A DNA stretch of 64,000 nucleotides from BOKV01 sp049289295 (GCA_049289295.1 JBATLL010000075.1:248001-312000), one strand, 5' to 3'. Shown: positions 8,737 through 17,521, counted from the first letter of the stretch. Numbers and translations: made by a program. Notes: generated by a model from the sequence alone, not told the origin.

Positions 8737-9144
8737 TCAATTCACTCCGGTCTGGGATGCCGGTTCGGGCACTTGCCACATCTTCTCGATACCGTAGAAC
8801 TCGCGAACTTCCGGTCGGAAGACATGGACAACAACGTCGCCAGTATCGATCAGCACCCAGTCGCAAGCCGGGAGGCCTTCGACGCGGGCGTTTCCATGGC
8901 CCTTTTCCTTGAGGTCACGCAGCAGGTGATCTGCGATGGCACCCACATGTCTGTGGGACCTTCCAGATGTGATGACCATATAGTCACCCAGCGCGGACTT
9001 GCCCTTGATATTGATGTTCACCGTTTGCTCCGCCTTCGAATCATCAAGGCTGGTGAGCACGGTCTGAAGAATATCTTCAGCCGAAACTTCGACGGCTGTC
9101 GATATTTTGGCGGCGGCACGGCGGGTGGCGCCCCTGGTCTGCAT
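8737..9144 (-). CDS. rsfS: Ribosomal silencing factor RsfS
   Basis: RsfS binds L14 on the 50S subunit and blocks subunit joining when nutrients are low. The core is complete: a helix (EDILQTVLTSLDDSKAEQTVNINIKGKSALGDYMVITSGRSHRHVGAIADHL) and the C-terminal WVLIDTGDVVVHVFRPEVREFYGIEKMW. From the ATG at 9144 the protein has 135 residues. The frame is open to 9252, so the start is uncertain. No good Shine-Dalgarno lies next to 9144; GAGGGAA sits about 15 bases further up, near a CTG. Confidence 0.92.
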   Translation of the reverse strand: MQTRGATRRAAAKISTAVEVSAEDILQTVLTSLDDSKAEQTVNINIKGKSALGDYMVITSGRSHRHVGAIADHLLRDLKEKGHGNARVEGLPACDWVLIDTGDVVVHVFRPEVREFYGIEKMWQVPEPASQTGVN

Positions 9145-9303
9145 TGCCGTAGACAGTGTTTCCCTCGCTACGCAGTTGCTTCTATCATGGCCACAATGGC
9201 TATTTTGACCGCGCCTCAAATCTGACGGGTCTGAAACTGGTGAATACACCATTCTAGCTACAACATACAGTACCCGATTTCATGCCGGTTTCATGACACA
9301 GCA

Positions 9304-9939
9304 TCAGAAATCCGACTGCCGGATGTTTCTGGCTCTTCTTATTGCTGTTGAGGACAGGGCAGAGCGGGGTCCGTGAATGAAGGACCATACGGGCGGTTTC
9401 ATGCCCGCCAGCAATTCCACGTCGCTTTCGTCGATGCGGTATCGCGACAGCGCCAGGGCAGCGGGCGCGGAATGGAAGGAGAGCGTGGAGCCGGGCCTGT
9501 CCACCACCAGGATCGGCATCATGTCCGCGATCTTGCGCCAGTTCTGCCAGCGGTGAAAACCTGCCAGATTGTCAGCGCCCATGATCCAGACGAACCGCAC
9601 GCCTGGGTGTCTTTGCTTGAGAATGGCAAGCGTATCGGCAGTGTAGCGTACCTTGAAGCGCGCCTCGAACCCGGTAATCTCGATGCGCGGATTGCGCACC
9701 AGCTCACGGCATTGCTTGATGCGCTCACCCAATGGAGCAAGTTCGGAATGATCCTTGAGCGGATTGCCGGGCGTGACGATCCACCATACGCGATCAAGGC
9801 CTGCACGGCGCAGTGCCAGTTCACTGGCAAGGACATGCCCTTCATGGGGTGGGTTGAACGAGCCTCCGAGAAGGCCGACGCTCATGCCGTTTTCGACATG
9901 GGGAATAGCCAGGGTCGAATGCTTTTCGCGCCCGCTCAA
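9304..9939 (-). CDS. nadD: Nicotinate-nucleotide adenylyltransferase
   Basis: Converts nicotinate mononucleotide and ATP to deamido-NAD in NAD biosynthesis. The nucleotidyltransferase signature GGSFNPPHEGH is near residue 25, followed by WWIVTPGNPLK and the WIMGADNL motif. The C-terminal SSTAIRR matches the ISSTxIR motif. The start given is a TTG that overlaps the proA stop (TTGA). An ATG at 9885 would drop the IPHVENG stretch, which resembles the N-terminus of other rhizobial NadD proteins, so the upstream start is preferred. Confidence 0.92.
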   Translation of the reverse strand: MSGREKHSTLAIPHVENGMSVGLLGGSFNPPHEGHVLASELALRRAGLDRVWWIVTPGNPLKDHSELAPLGERIKQCRELVRNPRIEITGFEARFKVRYTADTLAILKQRHPGVRFVWIMGADNLAGFHRWQNWRKIADMMPILVVDRPGSTLSFHSAPAALALSRYRIDESDVELLAGMKPPVWSFIHGPRSALSSTAIRRARNIRQSDF

Positions 9940-11222
9940 GGGCGGACCTGCCCGCTTCCGCGGACCCTGTACTTGAAGCTGGTAAGCTGTTCGACGCCGA
10001 CAGGACCACGAGCATGCATCTTCCCGGTCGCAATACCGATCTCGGCTCCCATGCCGAATTCGCCGCCATCGGCAAATTGTGTCGATGCGTTATGCAACAG
10101 GATTGCCGAATCTATGCCCTGGAAGAATGCGCTCACCGCGCCTGCATCCTCGGCAATGATCGCTTCGGTGTGATGGGATGAATGGGTTTCGATATGGCGA
10201 ATGGCTTCCTGGACATCCGATACGAGCGCAACGGTGATGATCGGGGCGAGATATTCGGTTGTCCAATCCTGCGGCTTCGCCAGTGTGGCCTTTGGCCAGA
10301 TGGCGGCAACCTCCGCGCTTGCCCTGATTTCACAACCGGCCGCGTCGAGGGCATCGAGTACCGGAGCCAGGTGGGTTTTGGCGCAGGAACGGTCAACCAG
10401 CAGTTTTTCAGCCGATCCACATATGCCGGTTCGGCGCATCTTTGAATTCACGGCAATCGCCTTTGCCATCGCCACGTCGCTGCTTTCGTGGACATAGACA
10501 TGGCACACGCCCTCAAGGTGGGCGAATACCGGTACCCGCGCTTCGGACTGAACCCTGGCAACCAGTGAGCGTCCGCCGCGTGGCACGATGACATCAATGG
10601 ACCCATGAAGCCCTGTGAGCATGGCACCAACGGCCTCGCGGTCGGTTGTCGGCACCAGCTGTATGGAAGCCGGCGGAAGGCCTGCAGCCTCAAGACCCCT
10701 GGCAAGGCAGGAGTGGATTGCGTTGGCCGAGTACCAGGAATCCGAACCACCGCGCAGGATCACCGCATTTCCTGCCATCAGGCACAGGGCACCTGCATCA
10801 GCGGTAACATTCGGCCGGCTTTCATAAATGACGCCGATGACACCAAGCGGGGTACGCACGCGCTCGATATGCAGCCCATTGGGCCGGTCCCATTGCGCGA
10901 TCACGGAGCCAACCGGGTCGGGCAGGGCTGCGATTTCCTCGACACCACAAGCCATCGCCTCGATCCGGTCAGCGTCAAGAAACAGGCGGTCGAGAAAAGC
11001 CCCGGATATACCACTCTGGTTGACCGCGGCCATGTCCTTCTGGTTGGCTGACAGAATTTCAGGTGCGCCTGAACGAAGCGCGCGCGCCATTTCCAGCAAC
11101 GCAGACTTCTTCTGATCGGAAGAAACAAGTGCAAGTGTAGCTGCAGCCTTGCGGGCTGCCAGGCCCAGTTCCTGCATGATTTCCTGTACCGATGTCGCGG
11201 CGGTCTTGCGGCTGGCAGTCAT
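9936..11222 (-). CDS. proA: Gamma-glutamyl phosphate reductase
   Basis: Second step of proline synthesis: NADPH reduction of glutamyl-5-phosphate to the semialdehyde. This is an ALDH-superfamily protein of 428 residues. It shows GVIGVIYESRPNVTADA, the NAVILRGGSDS segment and a catalytic Cys in RRTGICGSAEKLLVD. The ATG at 11222 is 4 bp after the proB stop with AAGGGA as Shine-Dalgarno. An open frame extending to 11375 would overlap proB and is rejected. Its stop overlaps the nadD start. Confidence 0.96.
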   Translation of the reverse strand: MTASRKTAATSVQEIMQELGLAARKAAATLALVSSDQKKSALLEMARALRSGAPEILSANQKDMAAVNQSGISGAFLDRLFLDADRIEAMACGVEEIAALPDPVGSVIAQWDRPNGLHIERVRTPLGVIGVIYESRPNVTADAGALCLMAGNAVILRGGSDSWYSANAIHSCLARGLEAAGLPPASIQLVPTTDREAVGAMLTGLHGSIDVIVPRGGRSLVARVQSEARVPVFAHLEGVCHVYVHESSDVAMAKAIAVNSKMRRTGICGSAEKLLVDRSCAKTHLAPVLDALDAAGCEIRASAEVAAIWPKATLAKPQDWTTEYLAPIITVALVSDVQEAIRHIETHSSHHTEAIIAEDAGAVSAFFQGIDSAILLHNASTQFADGGEFGMGAEIGIATGKMHARGPVGVEQLTSFKYRVRGSGQVRP

Positions 11223-11226
11223 CTGC

Positions 11227-12375
11227 TTATTCCCTTGCGGCGGACTTTCCCGTTTCATTGAGTACCAGGTCATCGCGATGGACCATTTCGCTGCGACCGG
11301 CATAGCCCAGTCTTTCTGCAATGGCAGCGGAATTGCAACCGGCAATCCTGCGTGCGTCATCGGCATCATAGGCAATGATGCCGCGACCCGCGATCGAGCC
11401 CGAAACCAGGCGAAGTGCGACGATGTCTCCGCGTGCGAAGTTTCCCTCGACCGCCCTTACGCCAGCTGGCAGCAGGCTCTTTCCCGATGTCAGCGCCTTG
11501 AGTGCGCCATCGTCGATAACGAGCGCGCCGCCATCAGCAAGCTGGCCTGATATCCATTTCTTGCGAGCGGTGAAGGGATTGCCGGAAGGCGCAAACCAGG
11601 TTGCCCTTGCGCCCTGTGATATTGCCTTGACGGGATGCAGGCGTTTGCCTGACGCGATGATCATGGCGGTGCCCGATGCAGTTGCGATCTTGCCGGCCTC
11701 GATCTTGGTGACCATGCCGCCACGGGACAACTCCGTGCCAGCCGAACCGGCCATGGCTTCGATTTCCGGCGTTATTGCCTCCACCCTTGGAATGAAAGTG
11801 GCGTTCGGATCGCGTTGTGGCGGTGCGCTGTAAAGGCCATCAATGTCGGACAGGAGAATGAGCATGTCCGCACCAGCCATTGTAGCTACACGCGCAGCCA
11901 GGCGGTCATTGTCGCCATAGCGGATCTCGGTGGTGGCGACAGTGTCATTTTCATTGATGACGGGCACAGCGCCAAGCTTGAGGAGGGTTGAGATGGTGGC
12001 GCGAGCGTTGAGATAGCGGCGACGTTCTTCGGTGTCGCCGAGCGTTACCAGTATCTGTCCCGATTTCAGATTGAACTTTTCCAGTGCCTGCGCCCATGCG
12101 CGCGCCAGTTCGATCTGGCCGCAAGCTGCCGCTGCCTGGCTTTCTTCGAGGCGCAGGCTTCTGCGTGGAAGCGCCAGGATCGAGCGGCCAAGCGCGATTG
12201 CACCCGAGGAGACCACCAGCACTTCACATCCTCTTTCGCGCAGGTGGGAGATATCGGCTGCCACCGATTCAAGCCATTGCTGGCGCAGGCCGTCTGTACG
12301 GTCAACCAGAAGGGCAGAGCCGATCTTGATGACAATTCGGCGCTGATCGCGCAGTGGATCTAGAGCGGCTTCCAT
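11227..12375 (-). CDS. proB: Glutamate 5-kinase with PUA domain
   Basis: First and feedback-inhibited step of proline synthesis, phosphorylating glutamate at the 5-carboxyl. The 382-residue protein has an amino-acid kinase domain (RIVIKIGSALLVD, VSSGAIALG, VPVINENDTVAT, LILLSDIDGLY, GGMVTKIEAGKIA) to about residue 260. A C-terminal PUA domain follows (residues ~280-365, KSLLPAGVRAVEGNFARGDIVAL). The first codons overlap the end of obg by 16 bp, so it is translationally tied to it. Confidence 0.96.
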   Translation of the reverse strand: MEAALDPLRDQRRIVIKIGSALLVDRTDGLRQQWLESVAADISHLRERGCEVLVVSSGAIALGRSILALPRRSLRLEESQAAAACGQIELARAWAQALEKFNLKSGQILVTLGDTEERRRYLNARATISTLLKLGAVPVINENDTVATTEIRYGDNDRLAARVATMAGADMLILLSDIDGLYSAPPQRDPNATFIPRVEAITPEIEAMAGSAGTELSRGGMVTKIEAGKIATASGTAMIIASGKRLHPVKAISQGARATWFAPSGNPFTARKKWISGQLADGGALVIDDGALKALTSGKSLLPAGVRAVEGNFARGDIVALRLVSGSIAGRGIIAYDADDARRIAGCNSAAIAERLGYAGRSEMVHRDDLVLNETGKSAARE

Positions 12376-13397
12376 CGGGGGTCCTGCTCGGGAATGTTCT
12401 CGCTTTCGCGCGTTGTCGTTATTTCATCCATCAGCGCGCGAAGAACGGCGTCCAATCCCTCCCGGCTCACCGCTGAAATGGCCATCGGTGTCTTCCGCGA
12501 TGCGCGCTTCAGGGCAGCAAGCTTCTTCTTGCGTTCTTCTGCGCTTGCCGTGTCGATCTGGGAGAGGGCGACGATCTCGGGCTTGTCAGCTAGGCCGTGA
12601 CCATAGGCCTCCAGTTCGGCACGCACGGTGCGGTAGGCTGCCGCGACATCCTCCTCGACTGCCGAAACCAGGTGCAGGAGAACGCGGGTTCTTTCGACAT
12701 GGCCCAGGAACCGGTCGCCAATGCCCACGCCTTCGTGCGCACCTTCGATGAGACCGGGAATATCAGCGATCACGAACTCCCTGCCGTCGATCCCGGCAAC
12801 ACCAAGATTTGGATGGAGCGTGGTGAAAGGATAATCGGCGATTTTCGGCTTTGCGCGGCTGACGCTTGCCAGGAAAGTCGACTTCCCGGCATTGGGAAGG
12901 CCGAGCAGACCAGCATCTGCTATCAGCTTGAGGCGAAGCCAGACGATGCGCTCGATACCGGTCTGGCCGGGATTGGCATGGCGCGGCGCCTGATTGGTCG
13001 AACTCTTGAACTGGGCGTTGCCAAAGCCGCCATTGCCGCCCCTTGCGAGCAGAAAGCGCTGACCTGGCTCGGTCAGATCGGCGATCAGCGTCTCATTGTC
13101 TTCCTCGAAGATCTGCGTTCCTTCGGGAACCTTGAGAATGACATCGCCACCCTTTGCGCCGTGTCGATTGCGGCCCATGCCGTGAACACCAGTCTTTGCC
13201 TTGAAATGCTGCTGGTAGCGATAGTCGATCAGTGTATTGAGCCCGCCGGTAACTTCGACCCACACATCGCCACCCTTGCCGCCGTCACCGCCATCGGGTC
13301 CGCCAAATTCGATGAATTTCTCACGACGGAACGACACGGAGCCAGCGCCTCCATCGCCGGAGCGGACGTGAACTTTCGCCTGATCAAGAAACTTCAT
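12360..13397 (-). CDS. obgE: Obg/CgtA family GTPase
   Basis: Essential GTPase acting in late 50S assembly and the stringent response. The 345-residue protein has the glycine-rich Obg fold at residues 1-158 (SGDGGAGSVSFRREK, GGPDGGDGGKGGDVW, GGNGGFGNAQFKSS). The G domain follows, with G1 GLPNAGKS, G3 DIPG and G4-like SQID. It has a short C-terminal tail. In Rhizobiales it is normally found between the rplU/rpmA genes and proB, as here. Confidence 0.97.
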   Translation of the reverse strand: MKFLDQAKVHVRSGDGGAGSVSFRREKFIEFGGPDGGDGGKGGDVWVEVTGGLNTLIDYRYQQHFKAKTGVHGMGRNRHGAKGGDVILKVPEGTQIFEEDNETLIADLTEPGQRFLLARGGNGGFGNAQFKSSTNQAPRHANPGQTGIERIVWLRLKLIADAGLLGLPNAGKSTFLASVSRAKPKIADYPFTTLHPNLGVAGIDGREFVIADIPGLIEGAHEGVGIGDRFLGHVERTRVLLHLVSAVEEDVAAAYRTVRAELEAYGHGLADKPEIVALSQIDTASAEERKKKLAALKRASRKTPMAISAVSREGLDAVLRALMDEITTTRESENIPEQDPRWKPL

Positions 13398-13469
13398 TTT
13401 TCCTTCCAGACCGGATCAGACCGAATTGCTCCAGCAAATTCCCCAACAAGGCCAAGTCGAACAAGTCGA

Positions 13470-14093
13470 CTAGGCCCGGCGGCTTGCGGCAAGCATCCAG
13501 TCCTCCCGGTTGACCCTGTAATGTTCCAGTTGCTGTATCTCGCCGAGCGCGCGATTGAAAGCCTGTCCTCGCATCCAGAACTGACCACCCAGTTTCTGGA
13601 TGACCTTGCGCGAGGCGTGATTGTCCGTGCGGCAGGAAATCAGGATCTCCGTGCCGTCCGTGACCTTGAAGAAAAGGTCCATCATGGCCTGAGCTGCTTC
13701 CGTCGCGTAGCCATTGCCCCAGAAGGACTCACCAAGCCAATAGCCCACGAATGGCAGTTCGTAGCGTGTGTGATCTTCGTGGATGCCGCAAACACCCATG
13801 AACTCGCCAGTCGTGGTATTGGTGACCGCATAGACGCAAGCACCGGTTCCCGGCTCGGAAATCCTGGTGATGAATTCCTTCGCGTCCTCGGCGAAATAGG
13901 GGTGAGGCATTGATGCCAGCATGCTGGCAACGCGATAATTGTCGGCCTGGCGAGTCATGTCCTCGACGTCATCGGCGTGCGGCGGGCGCAGAAGAAGCCT
14001 GCCAGTCGAAATGACGGGACAGTTCAGGCGAAGGGCGCACAAGACATCCTGGGGCTGTTCGCCGGTAATCTGTTCATTGACCATTCTAGTCAT
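13470..14093 (-). CDS. GNAT N-acetyltransferase, RimJ/RimL type
   Basis: A 207-residue acetyltransferase. It shows VISTGRLLLRPPHADDVEDM at the front, then GVCGIHEDHTRYELPFVGYWLGESFWGNGYATEAAQAMMDLFF (acetyl-CoA loop GxGYAT) and ISCRTDNHASRKVIQKLGG. These are the standard RimJ/RimL-like signatures for acceptors such as protein N-termini or amino compounds. Substrate unknown. It sits just after the rpmA terminator and before obg; two ATGs (14093, 14084) could serve as start. Confidence 0.9.
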   Translation of the reverse strand: MTRMVNEQITGEQPQDVLCALRLNCPVISTGRLLLRPPHADDVEDMTRQADNYRVASMLASMPHPYFAEDAKEFITRISEPGTGACVYAVTNTTTGEFMGVCGIHEDHTRYELPFVGYWLGESFWGNGYATEAAQAMMDLFFKVTDGTEILISCRTDNHASRKVIQKLGGQFWMRGQAFNRALGEIQQLEHYRVNREDWMLAASRRA

Positions 14094-14100
14094 CCGTGAA

Positions 14101-14137
14101 ACTGAAAAAGGGGAGGCGGTGGTCCGTCTCCCCTTTT
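14101..14137 (-). terminator. Intrinsic terminator of the rplU-rpmA operon
   Basis: On the minus strand AAAAGGGGAG pairs with CTCCCCTTTT across a short GC-rich loop and runs into TTTTTCAG. It lies about 75 bp after the rpmA stop and directly before the acetyltransferase start, so that gene may be reached only by read-through or by its own promoter. Confidence 0.85.
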
Positions 14138-14214
14138 GCTACCGTTTCCGGTATTTGTGCTTCGGCTTCCGCCTCTGCCGGGGTCCGACGGGACACCGGC
14201 ATTCTTGAGGCCGG

Positions 14215-14481
14215 TTATTCCGCTGCCTGTGCTGGCATCACATTCACATAAGTGCGGCCATTGGCCTTCTTCTGGAATTCCACCTTGCCATTGGCGACTG
14301 CAAAGAGAGTGTGATCCTTGCCAATGCCGACATTGGTTCCCGGGTGCCACTTGGTTCCGCGCTGACGTACGATGATGTTTCCAGCGATAACCGCTTCACC
14401 GCCAAATCGCTTCACACCAAGGCGCTTGGAATTCGAATCGCGACCGTTGCGCGACGAGCCACCAGCTTTTTTGTGTGCCAT
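14215..14481 (-). CDS. rpmA: 50S ribosomal protein L27
   Basis: An 88-residue large-subunit protein whose N-terminus reaches the peptidyl-transferase centre. The sequence starts MAHKKAGGSSRNGRDSNSKR and carries GVKRFGGEAVIAGNIIVRQRGTKWHPG, both diagnostic. It lies 42 bp after rplU in the usual L21-L27 pair. Confidence 0.98.
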   Translation of the reverse strand: MAHKKAGGSSRNGRDSNSKRLGVKRFGGEAVIAGNIIVRQRGTKWHPGTNVGIGKDHTLFAVANGKVEFQKKANGRTYVNVMPAQAAE

Positions 14482-14523
14482 GTTCGTATCTCCTGGGTAC
14501 CTGTCCGTGAGGACAGGAAAAAA

Positions 14524-15165
14524 TCAGTTGTTGTCCTGTGCAGCCTTCTGGTCGACCTTGGCGCGCGGTGGCTTGCCTGCGAGAAGTTCCCGCGCCTGCT
14601 CACCCCATTCCTCGCGCTCGGTACGTCCGCCAAGCTTCAGCTTTTCGTCGAGTGCCGCCATTGCTGGCGCGTCCATTTCGGCAAGCTGCTTGAGCGATGT
14701 GATGCCTTCGGCTGCCAGCTTCTTGCCTAGAGCTGGTCCAACACCACCGATAAGCGTGATGTCATCAACTATGGCGTCGGCCTTGGCTTCGGCTGCCTTT
14801 GAAGGTGCGGCCTTGGCTGGCTTCTTGGCTGCCGCCTTCGAGGGCTTGGCGCCACCAGTCAGGATTTCGGCGATACGCACCTGGGTCAGCAACTGGCGGT
14901 GGCCGCGAATGCGCTTTGAATTCTGGCGACGGCGCTTCTTGAAGGACAGGACCTTGTCGCCGCGTACCTGCTCGACAATTTCACCTGTTACCATCGCATC
15001 TTCGACCAGCGGCGTCCCAATCGTTGCGTCTGCGCCTTCGCCGACCATCAGTACATGGGCAAATTCGACCATGTCACCTGCGTCGCCCGAGAGCCGTTCA
15101 ATCTTCAATACATCGTTCGCGGCGACGCGATACTGCTTTCCGCCGGTTTTGATGACTGCGAACAT
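14524..15165 (-). CDS. rplU: 50S ribosomal protein L21 with long C-terminal extension
   Basis: Residues 1-103 are a complete L21 (MFAVIKTGGKQYRVAANDV...SFKKRRRQNSKRIRGHRQLLTQVRI), which binds 23S rRNA with L20. The protein continues to residue 213. First comes a Lys/Ala/Pro linker, then a helix-hairpin-helix-like segment (DDITLIGGVGPALGKKLAAEG-ITSLKQLAEM) and an amphipathic tail. A standard L21 is about 103 residues, so the extension doubles it. Extended L21 proteins occur in Rhizobiales; the function of the tail is not established. AAAGGA precedes the ATG. Confidence 0.96.
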   Translation of the reverse strand: MFAVIKTGGKQYRVAANDVLKIERLSGDAGDMVEFAHVLMVGEGADATIGTPLVEDAMVTGEIVEQVRGDKVLSFKKRRRQNSKRIRGHRQLLTQVRIAEILTGGAKPSKAAAKKPAKAAPSKAAEAKADAIVDDITLIGGVGPALGKKLAAEGITSLKQLAEMDAPAMAALDEKLKLGGRTEREEWGEQARELLAGKPPRAKVDQKAAQDNN

Positions 15166-15473
15166 CGTTTTTTCCTTTAGTGTTCGTTCCGGAAATCGAC
15201 AACCGGCAGGCCGGCACCGTTCCGTCTTTTTGTCAGTCGGTCTGGTTCAGGATGTTCTCGCTGGCGCTAGTCCGGAAATCCGGAAATATGCCGCGCAAAA
15301 AACAACAGGCGCGAGGTTACGCGCCATCCGTGCGGGCAATACATCGAACGCGGCGGTTGAGTCAAGCTTGACTGGCAGAATATCTCGTCGTGAGGGCTTG
15401 GCAGCAGGCCTGGTGGCCGTTATGTTCCGCCCGCTTTCCGAGGCAGGTTTGCCGGGAAGCGGATTTTCCCCGT
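15166..15473. promoter_or_regulatory. Leader and promoter region between rplU and tRNA-Ser
   Basis: This 308-bp stretch has no convincing gene. It must carry the promoter of rplU-rpmA (leftward) and that of the tRNA (rightward). A weak candidate for rplU is TTGACT at 15365-15360 with TATTGC at 15341-15336 (18-bp spacer, minus strand). On the same strand a GGCGCG/CGCGCC hairpin followed by TGTTGTTTTTT spans 15325-15297. The repeated TTTCCGGA further down could form an additional structure. Confidence 0.45.
15297..15325 (-). terminator. Terminator-like hairpin in the rplU leader
   Basis: Minus strand: a 6-bp GC stem (GGCGCG / CGCGCC), 6-nt loop, then TGTTGTTTTTT. It lies about 130 bp before the rplU start with no leftward gene upstream of it. 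That placement suggests attenuation or autoregulation of the ribosomal operon and not the end of a transcript. Confidence 0.5.
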
Positions 15474-15563
<90 letters not shown>

Positions 15564-15644
15564 CCGTATATGCCCCTCGGATCGAAATGCGAGCATCGGG
15601 GTGGGGAAACGGCTGCCGTAAGCTCACCCCAAGGCGCGCCGCCG

Positions 15645-16241
15645 TTACTCCGACTTATCGCCGCTTGCGGCCATCGCCGTTTCCATCCGACGGTCGGGCA
15701 CGAGCCAGACCAGAGCGACAGCGCAGAAGATCGAAAATCCGAGCAGGGGCAAACCCATGACGGAAATGGCGATCCCAACACCATAGGCGATGATCGAGCC
15801 CTTGCCCTTCAGATCGCTGCCCAAGGCGAGGCGGAACCTTGTATCCTTGCCATGTGCGGCAACAACCTGTCCCTGGAGGATGTAATAGGACAGAGCCGAT
15901 GCCAGGAGGTTTGCGCCGTAGAGGGCGACGGGCTCTTGCGCAAAGTGGTTCTCGCCCATCCACCCGGTGGTGAAGGGCAGAAGCGACAGCCAGAACAGCA
16001 GGTTCAGGTTGGCCATGAGCACCGGAGAGGTCACCCGGCGCGCGGCCTGCATCAGATGGTGATGGTTGGTCCAGTAGGTGCCCACATAGGCAAAGCTCAG
16101 GAGGTAACTGAGAAAGACCGGCCAGAGCGGCCAGAGCGCGCCCAGCGTCTCGCCATGCGGAACCTTGAGTTCCAGGACCATGATGGTGATTATGATCGCC
16201 ATGACCCCATCGGAAAAGGCCTCGAGTCTTCCCTTGTGCAT
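15645..16241 (-). CDS. TMEM175-family (DUF1211) membrane protein, putative K+ channel
   Basis: A 198-residue membrane protein. It opens MHKGRLEAFSDGVMAIIITIMVLELKVP; the RxxxFSD motif in the first helix is the signature of TMEM175-type potassium channels. About six hydrophobic segments follow. The ATG at 16241 is chosen because RLEAFSD sits right behind the N-terminus in the family and AGGA lies six bases before it. The frame is open upstream but would run through the next gene. It is last in a three-gene leftward unit beside a tRNA. Channel function is inferred from the family. Confidence 0.88.
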   Translation of the reverse strand: MHKGRLEAFSDGVMAIIITIMVLELKVPHGETLGALWPLWPVFLSYLLSFAYVGTYWTNHHHLMQAARRVTSPVLMANLNLLFWLSLLPFTTGWMGENHFAQEPVALYGANLLASALSYYILQGQVVAAHGKDTRFRLALGSDLKGKGSIIAYGVGIAISVMGLPLLGFSIFCAVALVWLVPDRRMETAMAASGDKSE

Positions 16242-16249
16242 CTGTTGTC

Positions 16250-16879
16250 CTACCAGCTGATGTTGACGGCCTGTCGGGCGTATCGATGCCTGCCAAGCTC
16301 CTGAACGATGAAACGGGCAACGTCGGCGCGGTCGATGGATGTCAGTTTGCCTTCGCCGTTCCAGTCGGTGATTTCGCGCCAACGGCCCCGGCCTTGGCCG
16401 GATTTCAGGAACGCCGGGCGGATAAGCGTCCAATCCAGGCCCGATGCTCGCACCACAGCCTCTTGCCGGTCTTTGTCGGCATAGATGCGTCCGAGCAGAA
16501 GGGGCAGGATCACGCGATCGTAGACGAACCCACCGTGGCCCCGGCTGTCGCCCGCACCCATGCCGGTGATGCACAAGAACCGGTCCAGGCCCTCTGACTT
16601 CATCGCCGCCACGATATTGGCCGTCCCTCGCGACAAAAGCGTGACCGGGCCTTTCAGGATCAGGGGCGTGCCGAGCGCCGAGACCACCGCTCTTGTGCCG
16701 CGCATGGCTTCCCTTAAGCTCACTTCGTTCTCGACATCGCCCTTAACGACCTCGACCTCGGCATCGATCAGAGCCTCGGGGCGGCGCGCGAGGGCGCGGA
16801 TCACCAGTCCTTCGCCCTGTGCCGCACGGATGATCGCCCGCCCCGTCGGCCCCGTGGCCCCGATCAGCAGAATTGTCAC
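16250..16879 (-). CDS. NAD(P)H-binding protein, atypical short-chain dehydrogenase
   Basis: A 209-residue Rossmann-fold protein beginning MTILLIGATGPTGRAIIRAA, a TGATGxxG-type dinucleotide motif at residues 7-13. It ends near ARFIVQELGRHRYARQAVNISW. It resembles NmrA/atypical SDR proteins, which bind NAD(P) and may act as redox sensors or reductases; no Tyr-x3-Lys catalytic pair is evident. Its start overlaps the preceding exported-protein gene by four bases (ATGA), and the TMEM175 gene follows after 8 bp. Confidence 0.85.
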   Translation of the reverse strand: MTILLIGATGPTGRAIIRAAQGEGLVIRALARRPEALIDAEVEVVKGDVENEVSLREAMRGTRAVVSALGTPLILKGPVTLLSRGTANIVAAMKSEGLDRFLCITGMGAGDSRGHGGFVYDRVILPLLLGRIYADKDRQEAVVRASGLDWTLIRPAFLKSGQGRGRWREITDWNGEGKLTSIDRADVARFIVQELGRHRYARQAVNISW

Positions 16880-17430
16880 TGCCGGACCAGCGGGTAGGGC
16901 GTCAGGGCCGCCGGGCGTTCCTTGGACAGGTCGCCGGTCCGATCCCCGAGAAAGAGCTGATCGTCGCGCAGGGCGACAAGATCGTATTCCCCCATGACCT
17001 GCATCAGGGGCGGAAGGAAGCCGCAGCCCTCGTCGACGAGATTTTTCACAACACCTTCTTCCAGGGTGCAGCCCATACCCGCAAACAAGGCGACGCCTGC
17101 AGGGCTTTCGGCGGTCAGGTCGCGCTGCAGCGCGGGGAAGATGCCGTCATGTGCACCCTCGACCGTGGTCGAAGGGCCGCCGATGACAAAGGCACCTGAG
17201 ACATTGATGCGAAACAGCGGTTGGCTGGCGGCTTCGTCGGCAAAGGTGCGATAGGTCACGGACCAGCGCTTGTCATCGAACTGGAACTCGCGGGTCGCAT
17301 AGATCCCGCCCTGCGCCTCTGGTGCGACGCTGGTCCAGCGACCGCCGATGGAAACCGCGTCCTCCGCAAGGGCCGGGGTGAAAAGGGCTGCCGAGGCGCA
17401 AGCGGCCATCAGTGTCAGTCTGATCTGCAT
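16876..17430 (-). CDS. Exported protein of unknown function
   Basis: A 184-residue protein with a clear signal peptide (MQIRLTLMAACASAALFTPALAEDA). The mature part is predicted soluble, with a strand-rich start (SIGGRWTSVAPEAQGGIYATREFQFDDKRWSVTYRTFAD) and two Cys (in GMGCTLEEG and DEGCGFLPP) that could form a disulfide. The pattern of a short exported protein measuring dose-like beta strands recalls APCDD1-like domains, but I cannot support a family. It is first in a leftward unit and divergent from the LysR gene, which probably controls it. Confidence 0.75.
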   Translation of the reverse strand: MQIRLTLMAACASAALFTPALAEDAVSIGGRWTSVAPEAQGGIYATREFQFDDKRWSVTYRTFADEAASQPLFRINVSGAFVIGGPSTTVEGAHDGIFPALQRDLTAESPAGVALFAGMGCTLEEGVVKNLVDEGCGFLPPLMQVMGEYDLVALRDDQLFLGDRTGDLSKERPAALTPYPLVRQ

Positions 17431-17521
17431 CGTCTTCTCCTTGATCTTGTCCAGACGTAAATGCCATCAGCAAATACATACTTCAAATTGACATTACTGA
17501 ACTATGGATTAAGTTTGGCTT

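Noticed and set aside
12597..13913. 438-codon plus-strand open frame
   Set aside because: Antisense to obgE and the RimJ/RimL-type acetyltransferase, both well supported. No Shine-Dalgarno or family features.
15655..16320. 221-codon minus-strand open frame overlapping the TMEM175 gene
   Set aside because: Out of frame with the RLEAFSD-containing protein; the translation lacks hydrophobic spans and reads as low-complexity Arg/Pro/Gly.
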